Part shown: in pieces, positions 9,305 to 20,364 of the stretch
How the letters are laid out: every line of letters starts with the position of its first letter
Position numbering within the stretch: position 1 is the stretch's first letter
Source: Mesorhizobium huakuii
GTDB taxonomy: Bacteria > Pseudomonadota > Alphaproteobacteria > Rhizobiales > Rhizobiaceae
Length of the DNA: 64,000 nt
Assembly (NCBI RefSeq): GCF_014189455.1
Contig: NZ_CP050296.1
Span: forward strand, 6,692,001 to 6,756,000
Direction: 5' to 3'
The notes under the pieces: model-generated
Told to the model about the DNA's origin: nothing
Databases searched by the model: none
Seen by the model: only the letters and a program-made list of their open reading frames with translations
Position numbers and translations under genes: made by a program

Positions 9305-9337
9305 GCGTCCGGACAGCGGAGGAAACCGTCCGGACGC
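9305..9337 (-). other. Intercistronic hairpin between urtA and urtB
   Basis: A perfect 10-bp inverted repeat (GCGTCCGGAC / GTCCGGACGC) with a 13-base loop lies in the 96-base urtA-urtB gap. There is no T-run after it, so it should not fully terminate. Hairpins after the binding-protein gene are common in ABC importers; they protect the upstream mRNA and give more binding protein than permease. That role is inferred here. Confidence 0.6.
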
Positions 9338-9368
9338 GCGCGGTCTGACTAAGTCAGCCCTGGGAGGA

Positions 9369-10679
9369 TCAGTTCGTTCCCTTGCCGCCGCACTTGCCGG
9401 TGGCAACGTTGAAGTTGCCGCAGGACAAAGGCTTGCGCCAATCGGAGATCAGGTCCTTGGAATCCGGCAGGTAGTCGGACCATTCGTCGCCCATCACCAG
9501 GCCAGGTGTCTTCGAAACCGTTTCGAACTGGCCATTGGCCTGGATTTCACCGATCAGAACCGGCTTGGTGATGTGGTGGTTCGGCATCATCGTCGAATAG
9601 CCGCCGGTCAGGTTCGGCACCGAAACGCCGATCATGGCATCGATGACCTTGTCCGGATCGGTGGTGCCGGCCTTCTGGACCGCCTTCACCCACATATTGA
9701 AGCCGATATAATGGGCTTCCATCGGATCGTTGGTGGTGCGCTTGTTGTTCTTGATGAACTTGTGCCAGTCGGCGATGAACTTCTTGTTCTCAGGCGTGTT
9801 GACGCTCTCGAAATAGTTCCAGGCGGCGAGATGGCCGACCAGCGGCTTGGTGTCGAGACCGGCAAGCTCTTCCTCGCCGACCGAGAATGCCATGACCGGG
9901 ATGTCCTCGGCCTTGATGCCCTGGTTGCCGAGTTCCTTGTAGAACGGCACGTTCGCGTCGCCGTTGACGGTCGAGACGACGGCGGTCTTCTTGCCAGCCG
10001 AGCCGAACTTCTTGATCGCCGAGACTTCGGTCTGCCAGTCGGAGAAACCGAACGGCGTGTAGTTGACCATGATGTCTTCAGCCGCGACGCCCTTGGACTT
10101 CAGATAGGCTTCCAGGATCTTGTTGGTGGTGCGCGGATAGACGTAGTCGGTGCCTTCCAGCACCCAGCGCTTCACCGAGCCGCCATCCTTGCTCATCAGA
10201 TAGTCGACGGCCGGAATCGCCTGCTGGTTGGGCGCGGCACCGGTGTAGAACACGTTGCGTTCGCTTTCCTCGCCCTCATACTGGACGGGATAGAACAGGA
10301 TGTTGTCGAGCTCGGAGAACACCGGCAGCACCGATTTGCGCGAGACCGAGGTCCAGCAGCCGAACACAGCCGCGACCTTGTCCTTCGAAATCAGCTCGCG
10401 CGCCTTTTCGGCGAACAGCGGCCAGTTGGAAGCCGGATCGACGACGACGGCCTCGAGCTTCTTGCCGAGCAGGCCGCCCTTGGCGTTCTGCTCGTCGATG
10501 AGCATCAGCATGGCGTCCTTCAGCGTCGTCTCCGAAATCGCCATGGTCCCCGACAGCGAATGGAGGATGCCGACCTTGATCGTGTCGTCTGCCGCCTTGG
10601 CGGGAGCCGACATCAACAGACCGGCGGCGACCACGCTTGCCGAAAACATTCTTGTTATTGTCGAGAAATTACCCCTCAT
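9369..10679 (-). CDS. urtA: Urea ABC transporter substrate-binding protein UrtA
   Basis: Periplasmic urea-binding protein that feeds the UrtBCDE importer. It has 436 residues from the ATG at 10679. A Sec signal peptide is visible (MFSASVVAAGLLMSAPAKA), with mature start near ADDTIKVGILHSLSG. The start KVGILHSLSGTMAISE and the later AEAYLKSK/GVAAEDIMVNYTPFG-type regions match the amide-urea binding (FmdD/UrtA) branch of type I periplasmic proteins. The start was chosen because GGGAG lies 8 bases upstream; the 32 extra in-frame codons beyond run through the promoter. It is transcribed first in the operon, from a sigma-54 type promoter just upstream. Confidence 0.94.
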   Translation of the reverse strand: MRGNFSTITRMFSASVVAAGLLMSAPAKAADDTIKVGILHSLSGTMAISETTLKDAMLMLIDEQNAKGGLLGKKLEAVVVDPASNWPLFAEKARELISKDKVAAVFGCWTSVSRKSVLPVFSELDNILFYPVQYEGEESERNVFYTGAAPNQQAIPAVDYLMSKDGGSVKRWVLEGTDYVYPRTTNKILEAYLKSKGVAAEDIMVNYTPFGFSDWQTEVSAIKKFGSAGKKTAVVSTVNGDANVPFYKELGNQGIKAEDIPVMAFSVGEEELAGLDTKPLVGHLAAWNYFESVNTPENKKFIADWHKFIKNNKRTTNDPMEAHYIGFNMWVKAVQKAGTTDPDKVIDAMIGVSVPNLTGGYSTMMPNHHITKPVLIGEIQANGQFETVSKTPGLVMGDEWSDYLPDSKDLISDWRKPLSCGNFNVATGKCGGKGTN

Positions 10680-10992
10680 ACGGAAGACTCCCAAGCTGGT
10701 TGATTGCACCGCAACAATACAATGCAACCCCCATGCCAACCGCTGCAGGGATATTGAAAAACGATAAATAGCCAAGCGTTATCAGTCTGTTATTATATTA
10801 GATTGAACAAACCAAAGAGAGCCGGTTAAAAATTGGTTGAGAGAAATTTGCGCAGCGCACAAGGTATCTGCCTAATTTTCGCCCAATTTCACCAGATGCC
10901 TAGATTTTGAACTACGAGCCCATGCCGCGGACGACAAATGTTGCGGCACAGCGCAAAAATAGGGCAAGCTCGCGCCTCAACCGAGCGACGTC
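10680..10992. other. Divergent regulatory region between urtA and a secreted-protein gene
   Basis: 313 bases without a gene. It holds the sigma-54 promoter of urtA (see separate entry), followed further out by an AT-rich stretch around 10750-10810 and the imperfect palindrome TTGCGC-AGC-GCACAA at 10848-10862, about 140 bases from the predicted start site. That distance suits an enhancer-type activator such as NtrC, but the spacer is shorter than in the usual NtrC site, so the assignment is open. Confidence 0.5.
10722..10739 (-). promoter_or_regulatory. Sigma-54 (-24/-12) promoter of urtABCDE
   Basis: On the minus strand the sequence reads TTGGCATGGGGGTTGCAT. It has the invariant GG and GC separated by exactly ten bases and matches the RpoN consensus (TTGGCACG-N4-TTGCAT) at all but one conserved position. 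Transcription would begin about 12 bases past the GC, near 10712, leaving a leader of about 33 bases before the urtA ATG. This implies nitrogen control through RpoN and an enhancer-binding activator. Confidence 0.75.
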
Positions 10993-11400
10993 ATGGCATC
11001 CCTGATTTCACGCATTTTTGTCGGCATAGTGCTTCTCGCGGCGGCGACCGGCGACGCCCGGGCCGACTTCAGCGACGGCAAGATGCCTGATGGCACCTAT
11101 CACTGCGAAGTCTACCTGCTCGGCATGTTCCTCGACCTCGGAGACATCACGATCAAGGGGAACGTCTATACAGGGCCTGTAACCTTCGGAACCGCCCCGC
11201 AGGCTTACAACTATCAGATGAATGCAAACGGCGAGATCTCGTGGCTGGGACCGCTCGGCGGCTACACCGCCGGCGGCAACGCGCTGTCGATGACCCAGGC
11301 GACGCTGGATGGCCAGAACCCGCCCTCCTTCGACATCATCATGAAGCAGCCCGACGGCGCCTTCACCGCCTCGACCTGCACGCGGGGAGGCAGCCAATAG
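10993..11400 (+). CDS. Small exported protein of unknown function
   Basis: 135 residues with a clear Sec signal peptide (LISRIFVGIVLLAAATGDARA, cleavage near residue 24). The mature part is small and beta-rich (DITIKGNVYTGPVTF, YNYQMNANGEISWLG), with two cysteines that could pair (YHCEVY and STCTRG). No family recognised. It is divergent from urtA across the 313-base regulatory region, so it may share nitrogen control, but no promoter for it was identified. Confidence 0.65.
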   Translation: MASLISRIFVGIVLLAAATGDARADFSDGKMPDGTYHCEVYLLGMFLDLGDITIKGNVYTGPVTFGTAPQAYNYQMNANGEISWLGPLGGYTAGGNALSMTQATLDGQNPPSFDIIMKQPDGAFTASTCTRGGSQ

Positions 11401-11520
11401 GCGAATCCCGGCGATAGCCACCTGAACGCCTGCGAACTTGCCTCTCATGTCATCTGGATGTTGCCGAAACTGGATAGGCAGCGGTGCGCCCGTCACCCAT
11501 CCACATCGAGAGGCAGACAC

Positions 11521-13433
11521 ATGGCCAATTCCCCGTCTTCATCCTCCCCTGTCATTCGCGACATCATCGCCGAGCGCGTCTCGCGCCGGACCCTCCTGAA
11601 AGGCAGCCTTGCATCGGGCGCCCTGGTCGCTGGCGGCAGTTTTGTCGGCTCGTTGTTTGCCGGCGAGACACACGCGGCTGCGGCACTTTCCACGCTCGGC
11701 TTTCCCGAACTGAAGCGCGTCTACGACAAGACCCACGCCGCCGCCGAGGGCTATGAGACAACGATCGTTGCTCGCTGGGGTGATCCGCTTGTCGCCGGCC
11801 TGGCGGATTTCGACGGCAACACGATCGCCGCTGACGAACAGGAAAAGCGCTTCGGCTACAACTGCGACTACATCGCCTTCCTGCCGCTGCCCAAGGGCTC
11901 GGTGAACTCCGACCATGGCCTGCTGTGCGTCAACAACGAATACATCTCGCCCAATGTGATGTTTCCCGGCATGACCGAGGACGACGCCGGCAAGACTATG
12001 AACTAGGAACAGGTCGATCTCGGCCTGGCGGCGATGGGCCATTCGATCGTCGAAATCATGCTCAAGGACGGCAAGTGGCAAACCGTCGAGGACAGCCCGC
12101 TCAACCGCCGCATCACCGCCAACACCGAAATGACCGTCTCCGGACCGGTGGCCGGCCATGCGCTGCTCAAGACATCCGCCGACGCGACCGGCACGAAGGT
12201 GCTTGGCACCAGCTACAATTGCAGCGGCGGTTTTACCCCCTGGGGCACCGTTCTGACCTGCGAGGAAGGCGTTTCCGACCTGTTCGGTGGTGACCCGAAA
12301 AAGGCGCCGACCGCGGACATTCTCGCCCGCTACGGCTTTGACGGATCCGACATCTATGGCCGCGGCCGTTTCCATGACCGCTTCAACATCGACAAGGAAC
12401 CGAACGAGCCGAACCGCTTCGATTGGGTGGTCGAGATCGACCCTTATGATCCCCAGTCGAAGCCGGTGAAGCGCACGGCCCTCGGGCGCATGTCGCATGA
12501 GGCGTCGACCGTCGTCCTCAACAAGGACGGCCGCGTCGTCGTCTACATGGGCGACGACGACTATTTCGAATACATGTACCGCTACGTCTCGAACAAGGCC
12601 TACGACAAGGCGAATCCGGCTTCCAGCAACGGCCTTCTTGACGATGGCGTGCTGTCGGTCGCCCGTTACGACGCCGATGGCTCGGTGACCTGGCTGCCGC
12701 TGGTTCACGGCCAGGGCAAGCTCACGGCGGACAACGGCTTTGCCGACCAGGCCGAGGTGCTGTTGAAGACACGGCTGGCGGCGGATGCCCTCGGCGCGAC
12801 CCCGATGGACCGGCCGGAGGACATCGAGACCAATCCGGTCACCGGCCGCGTCTACGCCGTCATGACCAAGAACAAGAAGCGCGACGAATCCAAGGTCAAT
12901 CCGGCCAACACGCGTCCCGAAAACCTCTGGGGCCACATTGTCGAACTGATCCCGCCTGGCGGCCGCGGCGCCGACGCCGACCACACCGCCGACAAATATG
13001 CCTGGGACCTGTTCGTGCTCTGCGGCAATCCCAAGGACGCGAAAGTTGGCGCCACCTTCCACCCCGACACGTCGGACAATGGCTGGTTCGTCTGCCCCGA
13101 CAACATCACCTTCGACCCGGCCGGGCGGCTGTGGGTGGCGACCGACGGCGCCAATGATTTCGACCTGCCGGACGGCGTCTACGGCGTCGACACGGAAGGC
13201 GCGGCGCGTGGCTTGCCAAAGCTGCTGTTCACCTGCCCGCATGGCGCGGAAGCGACCGGCCCTTGCTTCACCCCGGATGGCACAACGCTGTTCCTTTCGG
13301 TCCAGCATCCCTCCGAGGATGCCGAAACGCTCGACAAGGCACAGTCGCTCTGGCCCGATTTCAAGGATGGCCAGCCGCCGCGCCATCGGTCGTCGCCATC
13401 CGCCGCAAGGACGGCCAGCCGGTCGGAGCCTGA
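11521..13433 (+). pseudogene. phoX: PhoX-type alkaline phosphatase (DUF839), broken by an amber codon and a 3' frameshift
   Basis: The encoded protein would be about 637 residues, with a Tat signal peptide (SRRTLLKGSLASGALVAGG) and PhoX-family blocks such as GYNCDYIAFLPLP, LCVNNEY and GRMSHEAS. PhoX enzymes are periplasmic, iron/calcium-dependent phosphomonoesterases used in phosphate scavenging. Two lesions are seen. An in-frame TAG at 12004-12006, right after KTMN, interrupts otherwise continuous homology (it resumes as EQVDLGLAAMGHS). One base is missing near 13384, after QPPR: restoring it gives the expected ending PSVVAIRRKDG and a stop at 13431-13433, whereas the frame as written runs on to 13605 into the opposite gene. 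Either the gene is dead or the sequence has errors. Confidence 0.8.
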
Positions 13434-13453
13434 GACCGCCAGGCCCACAAAAA

Positions 13454-13490
13454 GGCGCGGAACCCGGTCAGGTTCCGCGCCAGCAGGCAG
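13454..13490 (-). terminator. Rho-independent terminator of the GMC oxidoreductase operon
   Basis: An 11-bp perfect stem GGCGCGGAACC / GGTTCCGCGCC with a 6-base loop. On the minus strand it is followed by TTTTTG. It lies 24 bases past the GMC stop codon and also faces the convergent phoX-like gene. Confidence 0.85.
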
Positions 13491-13504
13491 TTGGGAGGGT
13501 GGGA

Positions 13505-15076
13505 CTAGATGCTTCTCTCCGACATCTGGGCGGCGATGTAGTCGGCTTGGCGGATCGCCAGCGACACGATCGTCAGTGTTGGGTTTTCGGCAGCACCCGT
13601 CGTGAACTGGCTACCGTCCGACACGAACAGGTTCTTGATGTCGTGCGTCTGGCCATGCTTGTTGACGACGCCGTCCTGCGCCTTCTCGCTCATCCGGTTG
13701 GTGCCGAGATTGTGGGTCGAGGGATAGGGCGGCGTCGGGAAGGTGCGGGTAGCGCCGACCGCGTCGTAAAGTGCGGTGGCCTGCTTGTAGGCATGGTTGC
13801 GCATCGCCGTGTCGTTCGGGTGGTCGTCGAAATGCACGTCAGCGATCGGCATGCCATGCTCGTCCTTCTCGTCGGCATGCAGCGTGATGCGGTTCTCCTC
13901 GCGCGGCATATCCTCGCCGACGATCCACAGGCCGGCCATGTGGTCGTAATGGTCGAGCGCGGTGGTGAAGGAGCGCCCCCAGCCGCCCGGGTTGAGGAAA
14001 GCCGCCATGAACGGTAACCCAAGCGACAGCGTCTCGAACTCGTAGCCGCCGACGAAGCCGCGTGACGGATCATGGCGCGCCTCGTCGCGGATGATGCCGG
14101 CCATGGTGGTGCCGCGATACATGTGCACCGGCTTGTCGAAGATGGCGTAAACCGAGCCTGTGGTGTGGCGCATGTAGTTCTTGCCCACCTGCCCCGACGA
14201 ATTGGCGAGGCCATGCGGGAACTTGGCTGATTGCGAATTGAGCAGCAGGCGCGGGCTTTCGATGGAGTTGCCGGCCACGGCGACGATGCGGGCCTTCTGC
14301 TCCTGCAGCTTGCCGTCCTTGTCGGCATAGACGACGCCGGTCACCTTGCCGCTGGCGTCGTGGTTGATCTTGATCACCATGGCGTTCGGCCGGACTTCGA
14401 GATGGCCTGTCGCCTCGCCCTTCGGGATCTCGGTGTAGAGCGTCGACCATTTGGCGCCCCATTTGCAGCCCTGGAAGCAGAACCCGGTCTGCTGGCAGGA
14501 GTTGCGGTCGTCGCGCTCGACCGAGTTGATGGCCATGTTGCCGGTATGGCATTCCTTGTAGCCGAGCTTGTCGGCGCCGGCCTTCAAGACCTTGAAATTG
14601 TTGTTGCCGGGCAATCTCGGCCAGTCATTGGTGCCGGTGACACCCATCTTGGCCTCGGCCTTGGCGTAATAGGGCTCCATTTCGGCCAGTGTCACCGGCC
14701 AGTCGAGAAGGTTTGCGCCCTTCACCTTGCCATAGGTCGTCGCCGTCTTGAACTCATGCTCCTGGAAGCGCAGCGAGGCACCGGCCCAGTGCGTGGTCGA
14801 GCCGCCAACCGACTTGACGATCCAGGCGGGCAGATTCGGGAAATCCTTCGCCACGCGCCAATCGCCGGATGTGGTGCGCTTGTCCTTCCAGGCGAGTTGG
14901 GCGAACGAATCCCACTCGTCATTGATGAAGTCCTCATATTCGTGGCGGGCGCCCGCCTCGAGGATGACGACGTCGATGCCCTTCTGTGCCAGTTCGTTGC
15001 CGAGCGTGCCGCCGCCGGCGCCGGAGCCGATGATGACGACCACACCGTCGTTCTTGAGATCAAATTGTGCTGCCAT
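13505..15076 (-). CDS. GMC-family FAD oxidoreductase (gluconate 2-dehydrogenase large-subunit type)
   Basis: A 523-residue flavoprotein dehydrogenase. The N-terminal FAD-binding motif is VVIIGSGAGGGTLGNELA with the distal acidic residue in VVILEAGAR; a GMC_oxred_N block contains GGSTTHWAGASLRF; the C-terminal GMC_oxred_C block contains PYPSTHNLGTNRMS with the likely catalytic His, and NLFVSDGSQFTTGAAENPTLTI. The substrate is probably a sugar, sugar acid or alcohol, unknown. It has no signal peptide and likely travels with the Tat-exported partner encoded just upstream (15124-15654), as in gluconate dehydrogenases. A strong GGGAGGAAACC binding site precedes the ATG. Confidence 0.88.
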   Translation of the reverse strand: MAAQFDLKNDGVVVIIGSGAGGGTLGNELAQKGIDVVILEAGARHEYEDFINDEWDSFAQLAWKDKRTTSGDWRVAKDFPNLPAWIVKSVGGSTTHWAGASLRFQEHEFKTATTYGKVKGANLLDWPVTLAEMEPYYAKAEAKMGVTGTNDWPRLPGNNNFKVLKAGADKLGYKECHTGNMAINSVERDDRNSCQQTGFCFQGCKWGAKWSTLYTEIPKGEATGHLEVRPNAMVIKINHDASGKVTGVVYADKDGKLQEQKARIVAVAGNSIESPRLLLNSQSAKFPHGLANSSGQVGKNYMRHTTGSVYAIFDKPVHMYRGTTMAGIIRDEARHDPSRGFVGGYEFETLSLGLPFMAAFLNPGGWGRSFTTALDHYDHMAGLWIVGEDMPREENRITLHADEKDEHGMPIADVHFDDHPNDTAMRNHAYKQATALYDAVGATRTFPTPPYPSTHNLGTNRMSEKAQDGVVNKHGQTHDIKNLFVSDGSQFTTGAAENPTLTIVSLAIRQADYIAAQMSERSI

Positions 15077-15123
15077 GGTTTCCTCCCATGAGATCGGTCA
15101 AAAGTGGTTTCGGACAGAGCGGC

Positions 15124-15654
15124 TCAGAGCCACTCGATGTCGTTGAAACCGCGCGCGATGTAGCCGCCCTTCGAATAGGACTCGCCCTCGTAACCGAAGA
15201 TCGGCCACACCTCTTTCTGGTTGTAGAGACTAACGACAAGACCGCCGCGCACCGCCTGGAAGAAAGGCGTCTTCTCGATCTCGGTGAGCAGCGCCACGCG
15301 CTGTTCTTCCCAGCCGAGCCCGCGATAACCACCCTTGCCGGCCTTCTTGTCGAGTTCGGCAATGCCCTTCTCGATCAGCTCCTTGTGAGCAGGATCCTTG
15401 CCGGCTGTCTCATCATGGCCTTTGACGGCGATGGCGTAGTATTTGTCCGGCACCTGGTCGTGCGGATAGATATCACGCGCCACCTGGATCAGCGTCGCCA
15501 TCGTCTCGGGCTTCAGCGCCGAGGTTTCCAGCCCCCAGGCGTGCTCCGGGCTGATGATGGCGCTGCCGGAAATGACAAGCAGCGCACCGACGCCGCCGCG
15601 TTTGAGCAGCTCGCGCCGTGACAGGCCGGGCTTCCTCTCATAGATCGTGACCAT
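15124..15654 (-). CDS. Gluconate 2-dehydrogenase subunit 3 family protein (Tat-exported)
   Basis: 176 residues with a twin-arginine signal (SRRELLKRGGVGALLVISGSA). The rest matches the small gamma subunit (subunit 3) family: ATLIQVARDIYPHDQVPDKYY is the typical first helix with the Tyr-Pro-His motif. In this family the subunit carries the folded flavoprotein partner through the Tat pathway and helps anchor it. The ATG at 15654 has a GGGAGGAACAA binding site; the longer frame is spurious. It lies 47 bases before the GMC gene on the same strand, so the pair forms an operon. No cytochrome c subunit is adjacent. Confidence 0.85.
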   Translation of the reverse strand: MVTIYERKPGLSRRELLKRGGVGALLVISGSAIISPEHAWGLETSALKPETMATLIQVARDIYPHDQVPDKYYAIAVKGHDETAGKDPAHKELIEKGIAELDKKAGKGGYRGLGWEEQRVALLTEIEKTPFFQAVRGGLVVSLYNQKEVWPIFGYEGESYSKGGYIARGFNDIEWL

Positions 15655-15733
15655 TTGTTCCTCCCTGCTTGCTGTTCGCACCCCTTGGGGTGTCTTTGCT
15701 GGCGCCGCGCTGGTCGGCGCGGCCGGTTGTCCC

Positions 15734-16129
15734 CTATTGGAAGCGCCCTCCACGCTGCAGGACCTCGATCTTGTAGCCGTCGGGATCCTCGATGAAGAAA
15801 AAGCGGGCGATCAGCGAACCGTCCCGGTCGAACTCGACGATCTTCTTCGGGTTGAGGCCAAGCGCGCCGAGGCGGTCGTGTTCGCTGTCGAGATCGGCGA
15901 CCGAGACCGCGAGATGGCCGTAGCCATCGCCAAGCGCATAAGGCTCCTGCCGGCCCTTATTGACGGTCAACTCGACTTCGAAAGGCGTATCGGCATTGCT
16001 GAGGTAGATCAGCGTGAAGGTCTCGAAATCCAGCCGCTGGGCGACGCCGAGACCGAACGCCTTGTTGTAGAAATCGATGGACCGGGCCTCCTCGAGAACC
16101 CGGATCATGGTGTGGATCGCCTTCGCCAA
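15734..16129 (-). CDS. gloA: Glyoxalase I / lactoylglutathione lyase (VOC superfamily)
   Basis: Converts the hemithioacetal of methylglyoxal and glutathione into lactoylglutathione. 131 residues if it begins at TTG 16129, giving the standard start AKAIHTMIRVLEEARSIDFY. Metal and substrate positions are typical: H in IHTMIRV, E in FEVELTVN, H in GYGHLAVSV, and E in GYKIEVLQRG. The usual bacterial GloA length is about 130-135, which supports this start; an open frame extending to 16231 adds 34 residues without homology. It is the same strand as the dehydrogenase pair, with a gap of 79 bases. Confidence 0.85.
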   Translation of the reverse strand: MAKAIHTMIRVLEEARSIDFYNKAFGLGVAQRLDFETFTLIYLSNADTPFEVELTVNKGRQEPYALGDGYGHLAVSVADLDSEHDRLGALGLNPKKIVEFDRDGSLIARFFFIEDPDGYKIEVLQRGGRFQ

Positions 16130-16355
16130 ATCAGACCCCGCAGCGTTCGTGCTTCGAAGGTGATTATGCGCGCCGGGGAGATAAGGTGGTGGCAGCCGAT
16201 TACCACGCATAGGATCGAAAAACGGGTACATGCATTAAGGACGAAAGTCCGATTGCCGTTGTCGACCGTCCGGTCGAAAGTGCTATCGCAGGCAGTGATC
16301 AAAAGGCGCCGATGGCCCCGTCGACGCCCAAGACTAACAAAAACGGGAGGTTACG

Positions 16356-16661
16356 ATGTGCAGAGTGTTTGCCGCACAGGATCCGGAAGGCTATCGCCAG
16401 ATCAACCGGTCGATCCGCATCGATGGACATTCGACCAGCATCCAGCTCGAGGCGACGTTCTGGGCTTTGCTTGACGAAATCGCCGAAAGCCAGAGCCTGA
16501 CGACGCCCAAATTCATCTCGAAGCTGTACGACGAAGCCATCGAGATCAATGGCGAGATTCCCAATTTCGCCTCCATGCTGCGCACCACCTGCGCGCTCTA
16601 TCTGCGCGGCCATCGGCCTGCCATTGACGAGCGGATGGCGCTGAAGCAGGAAGCCGCCTAG
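16356..16661 (+). CDS. Ribbon-helix-helix domain protein (RHH_4)
   Basis: A 101-residue single-domain protein. The region INRSIRIDGHSTSIQLEATFWALLDEIAESQSLTTPKFISKLYDEA looks like an RHH_4 DNA-binding fold: a short beta strand followed by two helices. Such proteins are common in rhizobia; targets are unknown. GGGAGG lies before the ATG. It is not part of an evident toxin-antitoxin pair: no small partner gene adjoins it, and the next gene converges and overlaps its stop by four bases. Confidence 0.75.
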   Translation: MCRVFAAQDPEGYRQINRSIRIDGHSTSIQLEATFWALLDEIAESQSLTTPKFISKLYDEAIEINGEIPNFASMLRTTCALYLRGHRPAIDERMALKQEAA

Positions 16662-17371
16662 CGCCCTTCCCGAGCGGTTTCGAACGCCAGCCGGCTCATA
16701 TCGGTGAAAAGCGCCTGGCGCTCGGAATAGTCGGCCTGTTCGCCGGTAACCAGACTGTCAACGACGGTCAGCAGCGACAACGCCCTCGCGCCGAAATGCG
16801 CCGCGATGCGGTAGAGCGCACTGGTCTCCATGTCCACGGCCAGCGCTCCGAGCGCCTTTGCTTCGGCATAGCGGGTGCGCGCTTCAGGATGGTAGAATAT
16901 GTCGGTGCAGGCTGTCAGGCCGGCGTGGTGGTCGATGCCGAGTTCGGCTGCCTTGGCCAATGCACAAGCGAGCAGGCCCGGATCCGGGCCGGCGTCGGCT
17001 TGGTAAAGGCCAAAGACCTGACCGCTCTCGGTGTTTTCCGGCCGTGCCGATTGCGAGATCACCAGGCTGCGCAGCTTGGCCTCGGCGCTCAGGCCGCCAC
17101 AGGTCCCGGTACGGATCAATGTTCGGGCGCCATAATAGTCAAGCAATTCATGAACATAGATCAGGAACGATGAAACACCGATGCCCGTCGACTGAATGCT
17201 GATGGGCTGGCCGCGATAAAGGCCGGTATAACCGAGAGCACCCCGCCGGCGATTCACGCAGCGTGGCGCCTCCAGAAATGTCCGCGCCATCCATTCGGCG
17301 CGCTGCGGGTCACCCGGCAACAGCACCGTATCGGCGTAGTCGCCTTTGCCTGCTTCGATATGTGGCGTCAA
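16658..17371 (-). CDS. deoD: Purine nucleoside phosphorylase, DeoD type
   Basis: Splits purine nucleosides with phosphate in the salvage pathway. About 237 residues from TTG 17371, which gives the family start [27 protein letters not shown] lies 6 bases upstream. Motifs include the phosphate-binding [42 protein letters not shown], and the nucleoside-binding [12 protein letters not shown]. coli DeoD is 239 residues, in agreement. An in-frame TTG at 17410 gives a longer alternative. It converges on the RHH gene. Confidence 0.85.
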   Translation of the reverse strand: MTPHIEAGKGDYADTVLLPGDPQRAEWMARTFLEAPRCVNRRRGALGYTGLYRGQPISIQSTGIGVSSFLIYVHELLDYYGARTLIRTGTCGGLSAEAKLRSLVISQSARPENTESGQVFGLYQADAGPDPGLLACALAKAAELGIDHHAGLTACTDIFYHPEARTRYAEAKALGALAVDMETSALYRIAAHFGARALSLLTVVDSLVTGEQADYSERQALFTDMSRLAFETAREGR

Positions 17372-17461
17372 CCGCTGCTCCCCCAAGCCCGCTTGCCCTC
17401 TCACCTGCAATCATGGCGTTGTCAGGGCGCTGCGCAAGGCAGACCATCGGAGAAAGCTAAA

Positions 17462-20037
<2,576 letters not shown>

Positions 20038-20364
20038 ATGCCCCCTGCTCGTGAAGTCCGATGTTCCGACACCCGCCCCTAATGCATGTCGCCCAAAAGT
20101 GACTTCGGTTTTGGGAAAACGACATGCATGAAACAAGGACCTGAAGCGCGTCGCATGAATCGGCTTCAGCGCGACGCGCTTTAGCCGGTTGAATCACATT
20201 CTCCTAGCCCGGAAAAGGCCCGGGCGGCAAATGTCAGATAAAAATGATGCTGGCCGGCCTTCCCAGTGTTTCAAGCTGTTCACGATGCGTGAAAGGCAAC
20301 TTGCGGTGGCCCGCCGCAACGGTCTAGTGTCGCGTCACTTTCCAAACCGATCAGGGGGAAACCA
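20038..20364. other. Divergent intergenic region upstream of cckA
   Basis: 327 bases between cckA and the FliO-like gene. The cckA-proximal part carries the two-hairpin element at 20083-20183. The remainder (20190-20364) has no credible gene; it should contain the promoters of both divergent genes, but I could not assign -35/-10 boxes or a CtrA site with confidence. Confidence 0.5.
20083..20183. repeat. Paired-hairpin intergenic element (RIME/REP-like)
   Basis: Two adjacent inverted repeats. The first has outer arms TGCATGTCG / CGACATGCA (20083-20091, 20120-20128) and inner arms CCCAAAA / TTTTGGG. The second has perfect 11-bp arms AAGCGCGTCGC / GCGACGCGCTT (20144-20154, 20171-20181) with an inner TGAA...TTCA. 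The composition and mosaic of two palindromes resemble dispersed intergenic elements of rhizobia (RIME class). That class membership is from memory; the hairpins are seen directly. Confidence 0.6.

Noticed and set aside
10848..10862. NtrC binding site in the urt regulatory region
   Set aside because: The palindrome TTGCGC-AGC-GCACAA has a 3-base centre whereas the NtrC site needs a longer one. Kept only as a possible activator site.
11539..13386. 615-residue minus-strand frame opposite phoX
   Set aside because: Shadow of the plus-strand gene; no start site or family.
13454..13481. Hairpin as an IS end or transposon terminus
   Set aside because: The stem is followed by a T-run on the minus strand and lies just past the GMC stop, so terminator is the simpler reading.
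16356..17371. RHH gene and its neighbour as a toxin-antitoxin pair
   Set aside because: The neighbour is a purine nucleoside phosphorylase converging on it, not a toxin, and RHH_4 proteins of this type are usually stand-alone.
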